Origin: Paroedura picta
Taxonomy: Eukaryota > Chordata > Lepidosauria > Squamata > Gekkonidae
Assembly (NCBI RefSeq): GCF_049243985.1
Contig: NC_135377.1
Location: 60,212,145 to 60,276,144 of the forward strand
DNA: 64,000 nucleotides
Reading direction: 5' to 3'
The notes beneath the pieces were generated by a model that was not told the origin of the DNA, made no database searches, and worked only from the letters and a program-made list of their open reading frames with translations. The first letter of the stretch is position 1, and each line of letters starts with the position of its first letter. The position numbers and the translations under genes are program-made. Shown piece by piece: positions 1 to 11,465 of this stretch.

Positions 1-212
1 CAGCCATTCCCAGCCATCTGCTTCCATGATGGGCAGGAGAAAGTCCCTTAGCATCAGGGCAGCTGCTGAAAACGGATCTCCCTTTCACTTCTTCCTCAAG
101 CTGGGTTGTTTTTATTCATATCAGTCCTCTCACGGCATGCATGTCATTCTTCAGGTAGCCCTAATGAAAGGAGGAGGAAAAACTCACCAAATTAGCTGAG
201 GCTCACAAGGAA
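1..212. other. non-coding, nothing recognised
   Basis: No gene or known repeat was seen in this stretch. Confidence 0.4.
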
Positions 213-468
213 GTACTTAAGCTAAGGTGACCAGATTATCCCACTTTTGGAGGGACATCTGGGGGCACCTGAGGAAGTACTTAAGTTAAGGTGACCAGAT
301 TTTCCCACTTTTGGAGGGACATCTGGGGGCACCTGAGGAAGTACTGAAGCTAAGGTGACCAGATTGTCCCACCTTTGGAGGGACATCTGGGGGCACCTGA
401 GGGAGTACTTAAGCTAAGGTGACCAGATTGTCCCACTTTTGGAGGGACATCTGGGGGCACCTGGAAAA
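213..468. repeat. tandem repeat, four units of 64 bp
   Basis: Units start at 213, 277, 341 and 405, each reading GTACTTAAGCTAAGGTGACC and ending GGGGGCACCTGAGGAA. They differ at only a few positions, and the last is cut short after GGCACCTG. The array is the left part of a larger inverted-repeat element. Confidence 0.9.
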
Positions 469-643
469 TTGTACTTATGTTGCAGTAAAAATATATATAT
501 TACAATACTATTTTTGCATTCTGTGCATTCTATGAAACTTTTTGTTGCTCCATATAGACCAAAGTTTTAATCCAGAACCTCCCCCCCTCCGGTCAATGGT
601 GTCCCACTTTACCAATGTTAAAATCTGGTCACCTTAACTTAAG
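216..643. mobile_element. inverted-repeat element with amplified left end
   Basis: A 22-bp inverted repeat (CTTAAGCTAAGGTGACCAGATT at the left, its complement with one mismatch at 622-643) bounds the region, suggesting a non-autonomous DNA transposon with GGTGACCAGAT-type ends. The left 64 bp has been multiplied to four copies. The superfamily is not certain. Confidence 0.55.
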
Positions 644-1267
644 CCCAAGATTAGGGGGTAATCTCATCACAAGTTGGTCAACTTAACTTCGGCCTCCATG
701 TCTGCCACTGCCACACTACCATGTTTATTGTTCAGTTGGCTACCTGACTGAGTTTCAGGCTGTGGACATGTTTATCACCCCTGGGCAAAGCTCTCTTTGC
801 ACAATACAAAAACATAACAGCCTCATGTGATTTTTCATTCTTGAGGTAAACAGGATTGATTTGTTAGTTTCCTGGCTCCAGGATTCCTCAAATATAGCAA
901 AGAACACTAAACTTTCATAACAATGTAATTGACAAGAGCTGCATGGCACACAGATGAGAGAAAGAGAGAGAGATTTTTCGGTACTATTTACAAACATCTG
1001 TGTCCATTTTCAAGATCTGGATAATCAAGTGGCATCACTAAGCAGAGTCAAATCTATTGCCTAAAAAGGGTGTCATTCTACTTAAGAGGGTACTGTAAAT
1101 CAACAGTAATAAAATAAGACAGTGTTTCGTTGAAATTGTTGGTTTGATGTTGATCCCCTTCTATTGGGAATGGGAAGATTTGCTTCAAGATCACCAGACT
1201 CTGAAATGTGAGTAGCAGAACTGTGTGCAAGCTTTTCCCACTAGGCTCCTCTTCCCAAAGAAATAAA
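644..1267. other. non-coding, nothing recognised
   Basis: AT-rich sequence with a GA-rich run at 956-975. No gene or clear repeat was seen. Confidence 0.4.
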
Positions 1268-1695
1268 ACTGGGCTCAACCAGGGTCAGGGTCTTTTCGGC
1301 CCTATCCCCAACCTGATGGGACACTCTCCCAAGTTGAGATCAGGGCCCTCTGGGACCTTAAACAGATCTGGAGGACCTCTAAGACAGAGATGTTCTGCTC
1401 AGCCTATGGTTGAGGCCTGGAAGTAACAGCATGAGGACGCTGGCCTCCCTGCTTGAGAACCCACCCACCCACCTCCACCAATCAGAACACCAACCAACCC
1501 CAGCAGTCAGAAAGGGGAAGGAGGTAGTTTTAGTTATGTTGTAAAGGTTTAAAAAACAAATTAATTTTAAACCTAATTAATTTTAAATAACTTGTAGTTA
1601 TTGTTAATTTATTGCGGTCACCTACTCCCGGTCTGTTGAGAAGGGTGGGCTATAAAAACAATTTCTATTGTTATTGTTATTATTAAGATAAGATC
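1268..1695 (+). mobile_element. L2-like LINE 3' fragment
   Basis: The start encodes a decayed C-terminal reverse-transcriptase tail (CTCAACCAGGGTCAGGGTCTT, then a Gln-Pro-Met-Val-Glu-Ala end). The right end carries the GGGCTATAAAAAC / ATTGTTATT tail found on the other copies in this window. Confidence 0.6.
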
Positions 1696-1959
1696 CAGTA
1701 AACACAACCCCCTTTTCCTGGATGACAACATGAGACCATTGGGGGTGAATGAGCCATGTCAATAACATTGTCCCGTTGTGAGCTGACACCCCTGTGGCCC
1801 TTCCACTTTTGAAGGGGTTTCGGCGGTTCCTGCGGTCATGACCGACAGTGAAACTATTTGCAAGGCCCTTGGTGCCAGGAGGAATCACAGACTTCCCACC
1901 AGGAAAGGCAACCCTGCGAATCCGGCACAAAATCTCCTTGAGCTCGTAGAGACACGGAC

Positions 1960-2920
1960 GAGCGGGTTGAATGGGGACGCGTGAAAACATTTTTCAAAGG
2001 TCCTCCATGCGTGGCGGAGGTAAGAACAGCGAAGCAGGCAAAGGGTCAGTTTCGGGAAGCAGCGGCGGCGGCCAAGGCGGCCAGGAGGAGGAAGGGGGCG
2101 AGAGGCTGTCTTTCCCACCCGTCTGCTCCCAGCGTAGGGCTGCGCGCCTCCCGAAGGTCTGGGGCTGCCGCTCCTACTTTGGGGGACGGCGCCCGGAGTC
2201 CCCCCCCCCCGGAGCCCGGGAAAAGGAAGTGATGGAGCCTCCCGCGCGGGGCGGCCGTCCCCCTGCGAGAGCACAAAGCAGAAGCGGCGGACCCCTCGCT
2301 CCTCCTGCCCCTCCCGAAGGGCTCTGCGCCGCGCCAAGCCTCCCGCGCCCTGCAACTCCGCCAAACTGCCCGCCGCCCCCCAGCCCCGGGGGGAGCGGGT
2401 CTCCTAAGCCCCCTGGCGCCGCCACCGCCTCCCTGCCCTCACCTTGGCTCGGGCGGCCACCGCTCAGCGAGAGCTACGAGCCGGAGCAGGAGGAGGGGCC
2501 CTTCCAGCGAGAGCGCCGCATCGCCCCGGAGCGGCCGCAGCCCCGTCGCCCGCCGCCCCCGATGCCGATGCCGCTGCCGTTGCCGCCCCGCCGCCTCTCG
2601 CGCGCTCTGCCCGCCAGCGACTGGGACAAGGAGAAGCCGCCGCCGCCGTCGCATCCAGGAGGCGCGGGAGAAGCGGCACAGCCTCTGTGACATCACGGGA
2701 GCCAGCGGCGCCTCCGTCAATGGGCAGGGCCGCCCGCCGCGCCTCGCCTCTGGGTCCTAGCTTGCCGGCGGGAGGATGCTGGCTGGCTGGCTGGCTGGCT
2801 GGCCGGCCGGGGAGGGAAGGGACCAGGACGGGCTCCGGGGCGCTGCGCACCTCGGGGCTCGTCGCCCGTCGGCGGAGGGATGGGGAAGTGGCCGGGAAGC
2901 ATCCAGCAGACTCACCTCCG
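1960..2920. promoter_or_regulatory. orphan CpG island
   Basis: This is nearly 1 kb of dense CpG with GC-rich runs, in contrast to AT-rich flanks. It contains a CRE-like TGACATCA near 2688 and a donor-like site GGCGGAG|gtaaga near 2018. Long open frames run on both strands, as expected from GC bias, but none matches a protein I know. By synteny with human 18q23 the next gene to the left should be SLC66A2 on the minus strand, so this may be its promoter; none of its coding exons is visible in the window. Confidence 0.6.
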
Positions 2921-5350
2921 GGGGGAGCAGATGCCTTCCAGACGCTTCCAACCCGTGTCCCGTGCAGCCAGCTCACCCTGGCAAGGTGATCAGCAAGAAG
3001 AAATCCAGCACGTTCGGGATGTTGCTGTGCAGAAAAGTATCTGAAATAGCTTTGCTCCTGACGGGGCAGTGTGGTTTGTGCCACAATCCCTGTCTCTCCA
3101 CACACACACACATAAGTGTGAGGCAGCATATCATGAAGAGAAGATTTGTTTATGGGTTTTTAAAGTTTCATGAGCTGAACACCACACAGCTTTGCCTTAA
3201 TATTTTGCAAGGCGTGGGGAAAGCGGCAAAGACACGGAAGTCCTGAAGCTTTTTGAAACAGACAGACATAAATCCAGGAGGTTATTTCCTTGTCCAGAAG
3301 GTTACATCTAGTTAGCCTATTTACGCCCTGCTACATCATTAAACCATGGTGAACAAAGGGAGCTGGTGTGCAGGTTTTCCAGTATGCAGGCGCAGTGCAG
3401 GGGGGCACGGAAATGCATCTGTGGAATTTCTACCATCATATTAATCTTGGGACAAACAATTTCAGAGGGCAGCTGTGTAAGTCTGCAGTGGAAGAATTAG
3501 ATTTGAGTCCAGTGGCACCATAGAGACCAACCAGTTTATACTCCAAAGCTCTTGTTGGTTGCACAGGAAAAAATTCCCACTTGACAACAGAGGGGCTTCC
3601 AAATAGAGATTAACATTTCCTGATGTGGGGTGGTGGAGATGGGGGTAGTAATGAAGGAGTTTATTTTCCCTGTGTGTCTTTTTAAAAAGTAAAAACATAA
3701 ATGTGTATGTTTAACTAGTATTTTTGAATCCAAATTTACTTTTCCACTTAACTGATATAAAATTATGTATAGCAAAACATCACATGAACCTGTTTGACAT
3801 GAAATTTAATTTTAATACAATAATAATACATATGTACATAGACATGCACACACAAACTGAACTTTAGGTACCTAAGAAATTGATAATAGTTAAAAACAGA
3901 ATCCATCAATATTTAAGCTTTAAAAAAAATTCAATTCAAAAAAACTGAATAATAAATTGAGGGGGAAAGTCCTAATCTATAAGTGCATCTCTAACATATG
4001 CAACCTCACAAACAGAAACTTTGCCATATTTTCACAAACTCGAATATCTGTTCCTGCATATTTTGACAACCTTTACGGCTATTCCAAAACAGTGCAAACA
4101 ATTTCTAAATATCGGCAATTTATTGCATTTTTATACTGCCCTCCCATAAGGTTCAGGGCGGCTTACAGCTTAGGTACGTAATGTATACATGCTCCAGTAT
4201 GAACCCATACCATAAACTCTGTAATTGGACTCTGTAAACTGCCTCAACATCATTAAATATATAACCATCAACCATTTAACATTTAACTGTAAACCAATAT
4301 AACACTCAACATTTAACCATTAACTATTTAACCACTTAACGTAACATTTGACCATGATCCAGCAGGTTGGTTGGGCCAAGGATTGCCCCATGATGTGTCC
4401 AGCGGTTGTATCAGGCAGGTGTTCTGCAGGACAAAATGTCAGCAATTTTGCAGCAGACCATCCTTTCTAGGTCCATATATAGTTACATCGCTCATATGTA
4501 CCATCGGTTGGTCTGTCCATTTCTGTGCCATCCCTTTTTTGTAAACCGCCCTGTAAACTGCCCTGAGCCCTCGGGGAGGGCGGTATATAAATATAATAAA
4601 TAAATCCCCATTCTCACTGTCATAACCAACTGAGATAAAAGGCTCTTCTAAGTTCATACTCATAGGGCAGTCATTCAGTAGATATATTGTCAGGAAGCAA
4701 TAAAATCAACACTGTGATATAACTTCAATTGAAGTTATAGCGAAATAATCAAGCTTTTATTCTGCGGACAATGCAATCTCTTTATACAGCCGGCATTACC
4801 AGAAATTATTTTTAAAAACCTGCAACAACTGCAAACAACAATCCCTCTTTCAAAGCACTTCCAACTCTTCAAAAGAAAACAAAAAACAAAAGCCTGCCTC
4901 CCAACTTCCAGCTCCCTTCCTCAGCCAAAAAGATATAGCATTAAAGTCTAAGTAAATCAGCCTTCATCTTTTGACTTCTAAATCCACAATGAAAGGGGCT
5001 AGAGCAACCTTCTTCAACCTTTTGATGGTGGGGGTGCTCCTGAATAATTTTTCAAACTTCAAGGAGACCCAGATGTGATGTCAGCTGGCCACGCCTCTGA
5101 AAGTGCCATCACTACCCGTACCCTTAGCTCTTCTTTTGCTCTCTCTCCCCACCTTTATTACTACTATGGCGGCTCTTCCTCATGTAGGCTGGACAGAAGA
5201 GTAGGAGCTGAGAAGACAGCCTAGATCATCTCCATACCATGTCACTTCAGTGGCTGGGAATCCCAGAACTAGAGACTCACCTTTATCAAATCAAAGCTGG
5301 GAACAAATACATTGTGGTTATAGACCTTAATAATATTATAATGATACAGA
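2921..5350. other. gene-free stretch with small repeat fragments
   Basis: No exon was recognised. Present are a (CA)n run near 3100, a minus-strand dispersed tail (AGTCCAGTGGCACCATAGAG) near 3510, and L2-like 3' ends near 4125-4185 (minus) and 4545-4608 (plus, GGGAGGGCGGTATATAAAT). A hAT-like end beginning CAACCTTCTTCAACCTTTTG lies near 5010. Confidence 0.5.
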
Positions 5351-5630
5351 GCCTCTTGTGGCGCAGAGTGGTAAGGCAGCAGACATGCAGTCTGAAAGCT
5401 CTGTCCATGAGGCTGGGAGTTCAATCCCATCAGCCGGCTCAAGGTTGACTCATCCTTCCGAGGTCCATAAAATGAGTACCCAGCTTGCTGGGGGGTAAAC
5501 GGTAATGACTGGGGAAGGCACTGGCAAACCACCCCGTATTGAGTCTGCCATAAAAACACTAGAGGGCGTCACCCCAAGGGTCAGACATGACCCGGTGCTT
5601 GCACAGGGGATACCTTTACATTATAGTGAT
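5351..5630 (+). mobile_element. Sauria-type tRNA-derived SINE
   Basis: The 5' part has Pol III box A (TGGCGCAGAGTGGTAAGGCA) and box B (GAGTTCAATCCC). The body runs through CCAGCTTGCTGGGGGGTAA, and the 3' end is CACAGGGGATACCTTTAC. This is the layout of the Sauria SINE, whose tail derives from Bov-B LINE. Confidence 0.8.
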
Positions 5631-7448
5631 CTAGCAATTCCTGATTTTTAACCCCCCCCCAAAAAAAAAGATTTCTGGTAGAAGGAAGAGATAGCAACTG
5701 CAGGGGCTAAGACAAACAGAATGATGCAGATGTAGACGGAACCTTCCTGACCACAAGGCATCCAAAGCACTTTCACAGCACAATTTTAAAAAATAATGGT
5801 GCCTAACCAAAGTTGGAAAAGAGCAAATCAAAGCTAGGGAAAACACATAATCAGGACTAAAAGAAGACAGTGCCATCTTGATGTTCCTGAAAACAGTGCT
5901 ATTGAAAGGAAACCAAAGTAGAATTCATTCCAGTTTCTTCTTCATGTAAAATGTATCAGTAAAAAATTAGTAAGCAGCTGAATATTGCAAGACACATTAA
6001 AATAACTCACAGGCTAAACATGTGAGCTGCTGCATCAGCAAACAAGTATTTGGAATGATACACAGCGTTCCCTGGGCCAACACATTGGCATGTCCTGCTG
6101 TATTATTTATTAGCACAACTTGAAACTGAGAACAATTTTCATCAACTGATGCATCAGCACAGCATTACACAAAACTGTTGTGTCACAAAACTGTGTAGTG
6201 AAAGGAGATGGTAGAAGTAGAGCAGGATAAGGAATGGCCTCAGTTTGCCAAGCAATGTAAAGCTGTGTTTAATTTTTTATCTTCTGCTTCCTTTTCTGGC
6301 AAAAGATATGGACAACAAAACTGAGAAAAGATATATAAACACACCTAAGCAGTCTGTGGAACAATATTGGGAAAATTCAACTTAATTTTCAATACCTAGA
6401 GGTCAAAATATTTGAAATTAAATCCTCAAACACTGCTGGATCTCCTTTTTCCTCCGTTACTCTGCTTAAGTTTCATCAACTGTTGATAGACATCAACATT
6501 TATATATCAGGCAATAAGTCTGTTGTATGTATGTAGGAAAGAACACTGATAGTGCAACCCTTTCCTGGGAGTAAACCCCACAGAGAACACTTGGGTAGGA
6601 TTCTGGGTAGACCGTCTTAGAATTGCTCCCATATCTCCTTACCTCCTTGAAAGCTCATTTGTGTTCTTCATTCCTCAATCACTTTGCACAGTGCTATATC
6701 AGTCAGAGGTGAAACTCGGTTAGTGAGTATTAAATATGCAGTATGTCCATTGCTAATGTGTGCATGTTAATAACAAACTAATACCAGGCATCTGAATATG
6801 ACCTGGGAAGTGGCATGTATTGCACTTAAATATTATTTGATGTGGTCTGATTAGGATACAGATTTTTTTTTCCCAGTTCAAGTTATATACTGGATTACTC
6901 TCACTGGATCTGAGATATAGCTGGGGGGGGGGGAAGAGAATTTGTTCTATAAATAGTTTTACATGTTAATCTAAGTAACAAACAACACAGAGATCGTGTA
7001 TCTCAGCTGACATTTATCAAGTGTCTTGTTCTTTCATGCTTGCTCATATATCAGCCCAAGTACACTGAATCAATCTGAAAACTGCAGTCAAAGACTGAAG
7101 ATCTCCCTGTTGGAATCAGACTTCAGCCACTATCTTTTTCCTCTTGTCTCTGTTTCTCAAGACATATCTGAACAGCGAGGGAACTTCTTGCTATACCAGA
7201 GCCCTAACAGCAATAGTAAAGCTGTGGGCAGCAGCGAGATTAACAGTACAGCATGAAAACCAGATTCCTCTAGCAACGTCCCACTTTCTTCAGCACTGTT
7301 TCTACTAAAATACCTCAATATCAGTATGATGCCGCACAAAGTCCTCATAAACTGTGATTCTAAGTTGTTTTGTTCTGTATGCTTTTGTTGTCAAGTCCCA
7401 GTTATAGTGGTGACCTGGACTTTTTAAAATGGTCTTTCATCCAAATGC
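5631..7448. other. gene-free stretch
   Basis: AT-rich sequence with short homopolymers (C9A9 near 5651, G8 near 6925). No exon or full repeat was recognised. Confidence 0.4.
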
Positions 7449-7515
7449 TTACCAAAGCCGACCCTGCTTAGCTCACAAGATCTGATGAGATCAGCTAACT
7501 TGAACTATCCAGGTC
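7449..7515 (-). repeat. 5S-rRNA-derived SINE fragment
   Basis: Read on the minus strand it contains GATCTCATCAGATCTTGTGA followed by GCTAAGCAGGGTCGGC. These match the internal control region of 5S rRNA. It is much shorter than a 5S gene and has a non-5S flank. Confidence 0.6.
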
Positions 7516-7576
7516 AGGGTATGATTCAATTCCCACCCCACCCCCACTCCCGAATGCCTCAATGTTATAGAGCACT

Positions 7577-7952
7577 CAGTGGTCCCCAACCCCCATTCCA
7601 GAGACCGGGACGGGTCCGTGGATCAGTCGGTACTGGGCCGCAGCTCCTCCTCGTCCTCTTCCCCAGCTGCTGCCTCGGGGGCTGGCCTGCCACTCTGCTG
7701 CCAGCTCACCTTTGGTGCTCTCCAATGGTCACCATGGCTGGGGCTCCCCCTCAGCGTGGCACTGTGCAGCTGCTTCTGGCAGCACCCCCAGCGGGTGGCG
7801 GGAAGTCAGGGGCGCCGGCAGGAAAGCAAGCAGAGCCGGGGGCTCAGGCGGTGGAGGCAACGTCCCTCAGCAAAAGACTACCCCTCCCCAGGCCTCAGGA
7901 AAATTGTCAAGCGTTGACTGGTCCCTGGTGATAAAATTGTTGGGGATCACTG
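7577..7952. mobile_element. hAT-type MITE (CAGTGGTCCCCAAC ends)
   Basis: Terminal inverted repeats CAGTGGTCCCCAAC and GTTGGGGATCACTG bound a GC-rich 376-bp body. The ends match the elements at 50254 and 58302. The flanking 8-mers (agagcact, ctctagaa) do not match, so the target duplication has decayed or the termini have shifted. Confidence 0.7.
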
Positions 7953-8540
7953 CTCTAGAAATGTGAACCAGCTAGATCTACATATTGAATGGCATGCGCA
8001 CCTTCCCTTGCAGATAAAATGATAATCACACAATGGGGCCACATAGCACTAGGAGAAAGGATTCTGCAAATCCAGGAGAAATTCCAGGAACCCAAAATGC
8101 CCTAGCAACCCAAAACAGCATCTGACCATGAAAGCAGGAGGAGAGCACAAGTGAGGAGAGGACTGTGCCGTAAGCATTCCAACTTTACATACTATTAAAT
8201 TTGACCTATTCTGAAAATTGATATCCCTCTTACGTATTAATAATTTGTAGCGCTCAGGGCAGCTGTTTCCCACCGTGCCTAGAATCACCACAAAAATTCC
8301 TGTCCGTATTTTCAATATTTGTAATATCTTTTTTTCAGATCCACATCAGGTTCACTTTTTCTTGTGGACACAATAGCTCTGATTAACTTCAAATAGGAAG
8401 TCCTGGCAAAGCTGAGCGAACTTTGGCGGGGATGGGTGGGCTAGAAATTAAATTATAAATAAATGCCAATTCACATTTCTCATTGTACAAAATTAATTTA
8501 ATGGCGGCATCCTAGCTATGGAAACAGTCCCGCTGACTGT

Positions 8541-9053
8541 TTGATGTGGTGGTTAGGAGTGCGGACTTAATCTACAAGTACAACGATATAGGCTAGATAT
8601 CAGGGGAAAAAATTTCACAGTCAGAGTAGTTCAGCAGTGGAATAGGCTGCCTAAGGAGGTGGTGAGCTCCCCCCCTCACTGGCAGACTTCAAGCAAAGGC
8701 TGGATACACACTTTTCTTGGATGCTTTAGGATGCTTTGGGCTGATCCTGCGTTGGGCAGGAGGCTGGACTAGATGGCCTGTATGGCCTCTTCCAACTTTA
8801 TGATTCTGTGATAATCTGGTGAGCTGGGTTTGATTCTGCACTCCCCCACATGCAGCCAGCTGGGTGACCCTGGGCTCACCACAGCACTGATAAAACTGTT
8901 CTGACCGAGCAGTAATATCAGGGCTCTCTCAGCCTCACCTACGAGTGTCTGTTGTGAGGAGAGGAAAGGGAAAGTGAATGTAAGCTGCTTTGAGACTCCT
9001 TTGGGTAGAGAAAAGCAGCATATAAGAACCAACTCTTCTTCTTCCTCATCATC
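8541..9053 (+). mobile_element. tRNA-like SINE (TTCTTC tail) split by a CR1 fragment
   Basis: The head GTGGTGGTTAGGAGTGCGGA (8546-8565) and the rest (AATCTGGTGAGCTGGGTTTG... GCATATAAGAACCAACTCTT from 8812) are one SINE interrupted at 8573-8810. Intact relatives are at 16610 and 47228. Confidence 0.75.
8573..8810 (+). mobile_element. CR1 LINE 3' end inserted in a SINE
   Basis: It shows the characteristic CR1 3' region, ending GGACTAGATGGCCTGTATGG and TTATGATTCTGTG. A shared TAATCT on both sides may be the target-site duplication. Confidence 0.8.
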
Positions 9054-11220
9054 TACATGCTTACTTCTAAGTAATTTAATATTAAATCATATATGAGATT
9101 TATATTTTACTATGTGGATCTACAGAATTCTCAAAACAGTTCAGAACATAGAGGCAACCTTACTGTAAAAGGAACCCAGTCCAACAAGTGTTCCCAAGAA
9201 AACATTTTCGACGCCTTTCACACAGCCAGCATTCTGTTTCCCCTCAGGACACAAAAATAGGATCATGCAGGAGCAAACAGGAAACCCTCCTCAATGCAAC
9301 TATTCATTAAAAAGTTGTTCAGGACTATCAAATCCAGCTGAGCTAACATCAGTAGGACTGCACACCATGAACAGCACAAGCTTAAAACATTTAAATTCTG
9401 GGCTAGATGGAAATTTCTGAAAAGTTGCCATTGGATGGTGTCCCACATTCTCCCACAACTAATACGAGTTAGTTGTGGGAGGATGTGGGACACCATCCAA
9501 TGGCAACTTGCATCCTTAACCTCTTCCCTTATCTTTTATCTTATATGTCCAATCCACGGGAATAGCCATTTGGATAGGGGATTTTATCGCTTCTGAGCAC
9601 AGCCCTCAGCATACTACAGCGCATAATACATTTTAAAGAATAGTATTAAGAAGAGAACTGGGATCTGGACATGAATTTTATCAACCAGTTTGCAAAAGTA
9701 ATTCTTTTCTTAGCTTTCTGTCTGTGAAACTGAAATGGTGTTGATGAATGGAACATCTAAATCAATTGTGAAGTTTACTATAGTAAGCATCATGCATACA
9801 AAAAAAAATCAATAATGAATAACCTGAGAATCCTACTCCACGGAGTTCCTCCTTCCTAAATGAGCACAAACAGCCAAGGTAAATATCATCTTTGTTTACC
9901 CAAACCTCTGATTATCCAAAGGAACTTCAAAAAGTTCAGAGAAAGGTAGCTACCATGTACAGTACTGGTATAACTTGTTCTGCAAGTCTCTCTGGCACAT
10001 TTTCCTCAGGGTACACGCCATCTGTGTGCTCAAGTGAACAGGAGCGTTTGAGAGACAGTATGTATTTGAGTGTGTGTGTGTGTGTGAGAGAGAGAGAGTT
10101 TAGTATGGTTGCCAGGAACTTCTTATTTTTAACAGTTCCTCGTTTGAGAATGACAGCACTACAGAATGCAGTGTCCTGAACTTCTGAACGTGATGGCCAG
10201 CATCCCAAAACCTGTGAAATTAGCCAAACCAGTTTTCATAGAACAACAACAGCCCTCCCCAGGCCAAATGGCACACTACTTTTGCAACTGAGAGTACTTT
10301 GAGATGCCGCATGGAATCTAGTAATTAAAATTACTGATTAGTTGCACTGATTAGTAGCGCAAACTCCTTGCAGGAGTCCTAGTCCTGATCTCCATTGCTG
10401 TAGACGTCCTGCAGCTCTAGGATGTCCTTTATTTTAGTGTTGGTACATATAGGGATGTACCTTAGAGATGGGCACAAACCCAACCATGAAGAAAATTCGT
10501 GAACAGGGTAGTATATTGGCACCATTGTTCAGTAATTATCTATTCTCTCCCAAGATGAGTTTGTTTGTTTATAAGTGAAATTTTGAGTTTCACCCTCCAC
10601 ATTTATCATCTTGGAAGCTTTTAACTTTTCTGTATATGGATGATACAGTCTTGCTGGTATGTATGTGGAGGCTTCTAAAATCATTTGAAGAATATTGTTC
10701 CAAGTATTTTTAATATTGCTATTTCATAAAAAACAAACATAATAAAACAGTTGCTTGCTGGGCATAGCATTAAACTGGTTGACCAATTCAGGTATCCTGG
10801 GGTAGAGTTTTAGGGCATCCTGTCATGGAAATTTAATCTCAACTCTGCTATAAGGGCTGCAGTTAGCTCAGCCAAAGCCACTGGGGGTCACTATGCCCTG
10901 ATGCCATTTTTGGGCATTTAATGCGAAATTATCTGTCCAGCTGTTATATGCGGTGGCAGTGTGAATTAGCATAGCCACAGATTGTGTAGTCCTTTGTAAT
11001 ATTCTGGGTGCTCCAAAATGCACAGTTGTGATGGTATTGAGTGCTGAAGTAGGAGAACAGTCACTTGCTAAGAGCTTTTAAGTTAAAGACAAAGATCTTG
11101 AGGTCTAATCCGCTGCTCGGACTTTTAAGAGTGACTGTTTAAAATCTGATTGGGACAGGCTATTGGAAGATAAATTAATATGTCTAAAGCTTTACTACTG
11201 ATCTGTTAAACACACTAGGG
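9054..11220. other. gene-free stretch around the hairpin
   Basis: No exon was recognised. It contains (TG)n/(GA)n at 10069-10101. Apart from the hairpin at 9423 nothing stands out. Confidence 0.4.
9423..9509. repeat. long near-perfect hairpin
   Basis: Arms of 41 and 40 nt (AAGTTGCCATTGGATGGTGT... at the left) pair with one mismatch or indel around a 6-nt loop (TACGAG). It could be a fold-back remnant or a pre-miRNA-like structure; no family is recognised. Confidence 0.8.
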
Positions 11221-11457
11221 CAGAGATTCTTAACCACCCTAATGCTGCGACCCCTACCACAAGGGTGGCGGTGGCGGCGCATGCCACTGCCGCTCCTGCT
11301 CACCTCAATGCTTGTCATGGCGCTGGCCTCCTCCATGCAGCCTCAGTGAGCTCCAAGGTAGCGTGGAGGAGGCCAACGCCATGCCACCGCTGCGACCAAT
11401 GGGGAAAGGGCCGAACAACCCCTCGAGGGGTCACAACCTCCACCTTGAGAACCACTG
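11221..11457. mobile_element. SPIN-like hAT element
   Basis: The left end CAGAGATTCTTAACCACCCT continues AATGCTGCGACCCC, and the right end is ACCTTGAGAACCACTG. Both match the ends of the SPIN/OposCharlie3-like hAT group with some decay. The flanking 8-mers are cactaggg and tactaggg (7 of 8 identical). The centre is a GC-rich filler unrelated to coding sequence. Confidence 0.7.
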
Positions 11458-11465
11458 TACTAGGG

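Noticed and set aside
213-468. Regular direct repeats resembling a CRISPR array
   Set aside because: The 64-bp units are contiguous with no unique spacers, in a vertebrate genome.
1971-2690. A 239-codon ATG frame (+) and other long frames in the first CpG island
   Set aside because: Pro/Arg/Gly-rich low-complexity translation on both strands, no known domain; explained by GC bias.
5351-5450. tRNA genes at SINE heads (here and near 16.4, 16.6, 29.9, 40.5, 47.2 and 47.9 kb)
   Set aside because: Only Pol III box A/B similarity remains; each is the head of a dispersed SINE and no full cloverleaf is present.
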